The notes below the pieces were generated by a model. The model did not search any database and was not told the origin of the DNA. It was given only the letters and a program-made list of their open reading frames with translations. From Planococcus lenghuensis (GTDB taxonomy: Bacteria > Bacillota > Bacilli > Bacillales_A > Planococcaceae), in assembly GCF_001999905.1 (NCBI RefSeq), contig NZ_CP019640.1:80001-144000 (forward strand): 64,000 nucleotides of DNA. Direction: 5' to 3'. Positions 63,783 through 64,000 of this stretch are shown here, one piece after another (the first letter of the stretch is position 1; each line of letters starts with the position of its first letter). The position numbers were made by a program, and so were the translations under genes.

Positions 63783-64000
63783 TGGAAAAGATGATTTTCG
63801 GTCGCTTCATACCTGGTGATTCACTGGTTCACCGGCTGGATCCGCGGGCGAAAATCCTGTTTGTGTTTGTGTTCATTGCTATTGTCTTCATTGCAAATAA
63901 TACATTGACATACGCGGTACTGCTTGGCTTCACGTTCCTGGTAATTATGCTGTCGAAAATCCGGCTGTATTTTCTCATTAACGGATTAAGACCTGTAATG
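63779..64000 (+). CDS. ecfT: EcfT, ECF transporter transmembrane subunit (partial, cut by the window)
   Basis: The first 74 residues are seen. SLVHRLDPRAK is the family start, followed by two hydrophobic segments. EcfT joins the ATPases to S-components. ATG 63779 overlaps the ecfA2 stop; ATG 63782 is also possible. The gene continues beyond the window. Confidence 0.93.
   Translation, partial: MMEKMIFGRFIPGDSLVHRLDPRAKILFVFVFIAIVFIANNTLTYAVLLGFTFLVIMLSKIRLYFLINGLRPVM

Overview
The window is a 64 kb piece of a Firmicutes (order Bacillales) chromosome. All recognised genes lie on the + strand, and the gene order follows the Bacillus/Staphylococcus ribosomal super-region. It runs from the 3' end of an rrn operon through ctsR-clpC, radA-yacL-ispDF-gltX-cysES-sigH, secE-nusG, rplKAJL, rpoBC and rpsLG-fusA-tuf to S10-spc-alpha and ecfA1A2T. 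Protein sequences are closest in character to Bacillus/Planococcaceae. Family-level placement in Planococcaceae is inference; no search was run.

Layout. 1-2615: 3' part of 23S rRNA, the 23S-5S spacer, 5S rRNA and a strong terminator. 2794-7788: a small DUF3006-like protein, then the CtsR-controlled ctsR-mcsA-mcsB-clpC protein-quality operon. 7820-13143: radA, yacL, ispD, ispF and gltX; disA is absent from its usual place. 13145-17922: T-box(Cys)-cysE-cysS-mrnC-rlmB-rae1, then sigH. 17930-22077: secE, nusG, rplK, rplA, L10 leader, rplJ, rplL and rsmC; rpmGB is absent. 22074-34237: rpoB (frameshifted in this sequence), rpoC, rpsL, rpsG, fusA and tuf; the ybxF slot holds a promoter instead. 34338-35647: a complete ISL3-family insertion sequence with an 8-bp target duplication. 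35786-45963: branched-chain amino-acid genes ilvE, T-box, ilvBHC, leuABCD and a decayed ilvA. 45995-47399: a YuiF-like NhaC-superfamily transporter. 47484-61852: S10/spc/alpha ribosomal operons with secY, adk, infA and rpoA; map is absent. 61931-62022: an unusual structured intergenic element. 62086-64000: ecfA1, ecfA2 and the start of ecfT.

How the genes work together. Most of the window is the transcription-translation core: rRNA, 27 ribosomal proteins, RNAP alpha/beta/beta', NusG, SecE/SecY, EF-G, EF-Tu and IF-1. Around it sit stress proteolysis (CtsR/McsAB/ClpC), aminoacyl-tRNA synthesis (GltX, CysS), cysteine synthesis (CysE), isoprenoid precursor synthesis (IspDF) and rRNA processing (MrnC, RlmB). 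The branched-chain amino-acid block has been placed between tuf and rpsJ. Two T-box leaders couple cysteine and branched-chain amino-acid genes to tRNA charging.

I found no CRISPR array, phage, defence island or clearly new multigene system. The items most worth a second look are the rpoB frameshift, the pseudogenised ilvA, the pseudoknot-like hairpin between rplQ and ecfA1, the ilv-leu insertion with its internal T-box, and the missing syntenic genes.
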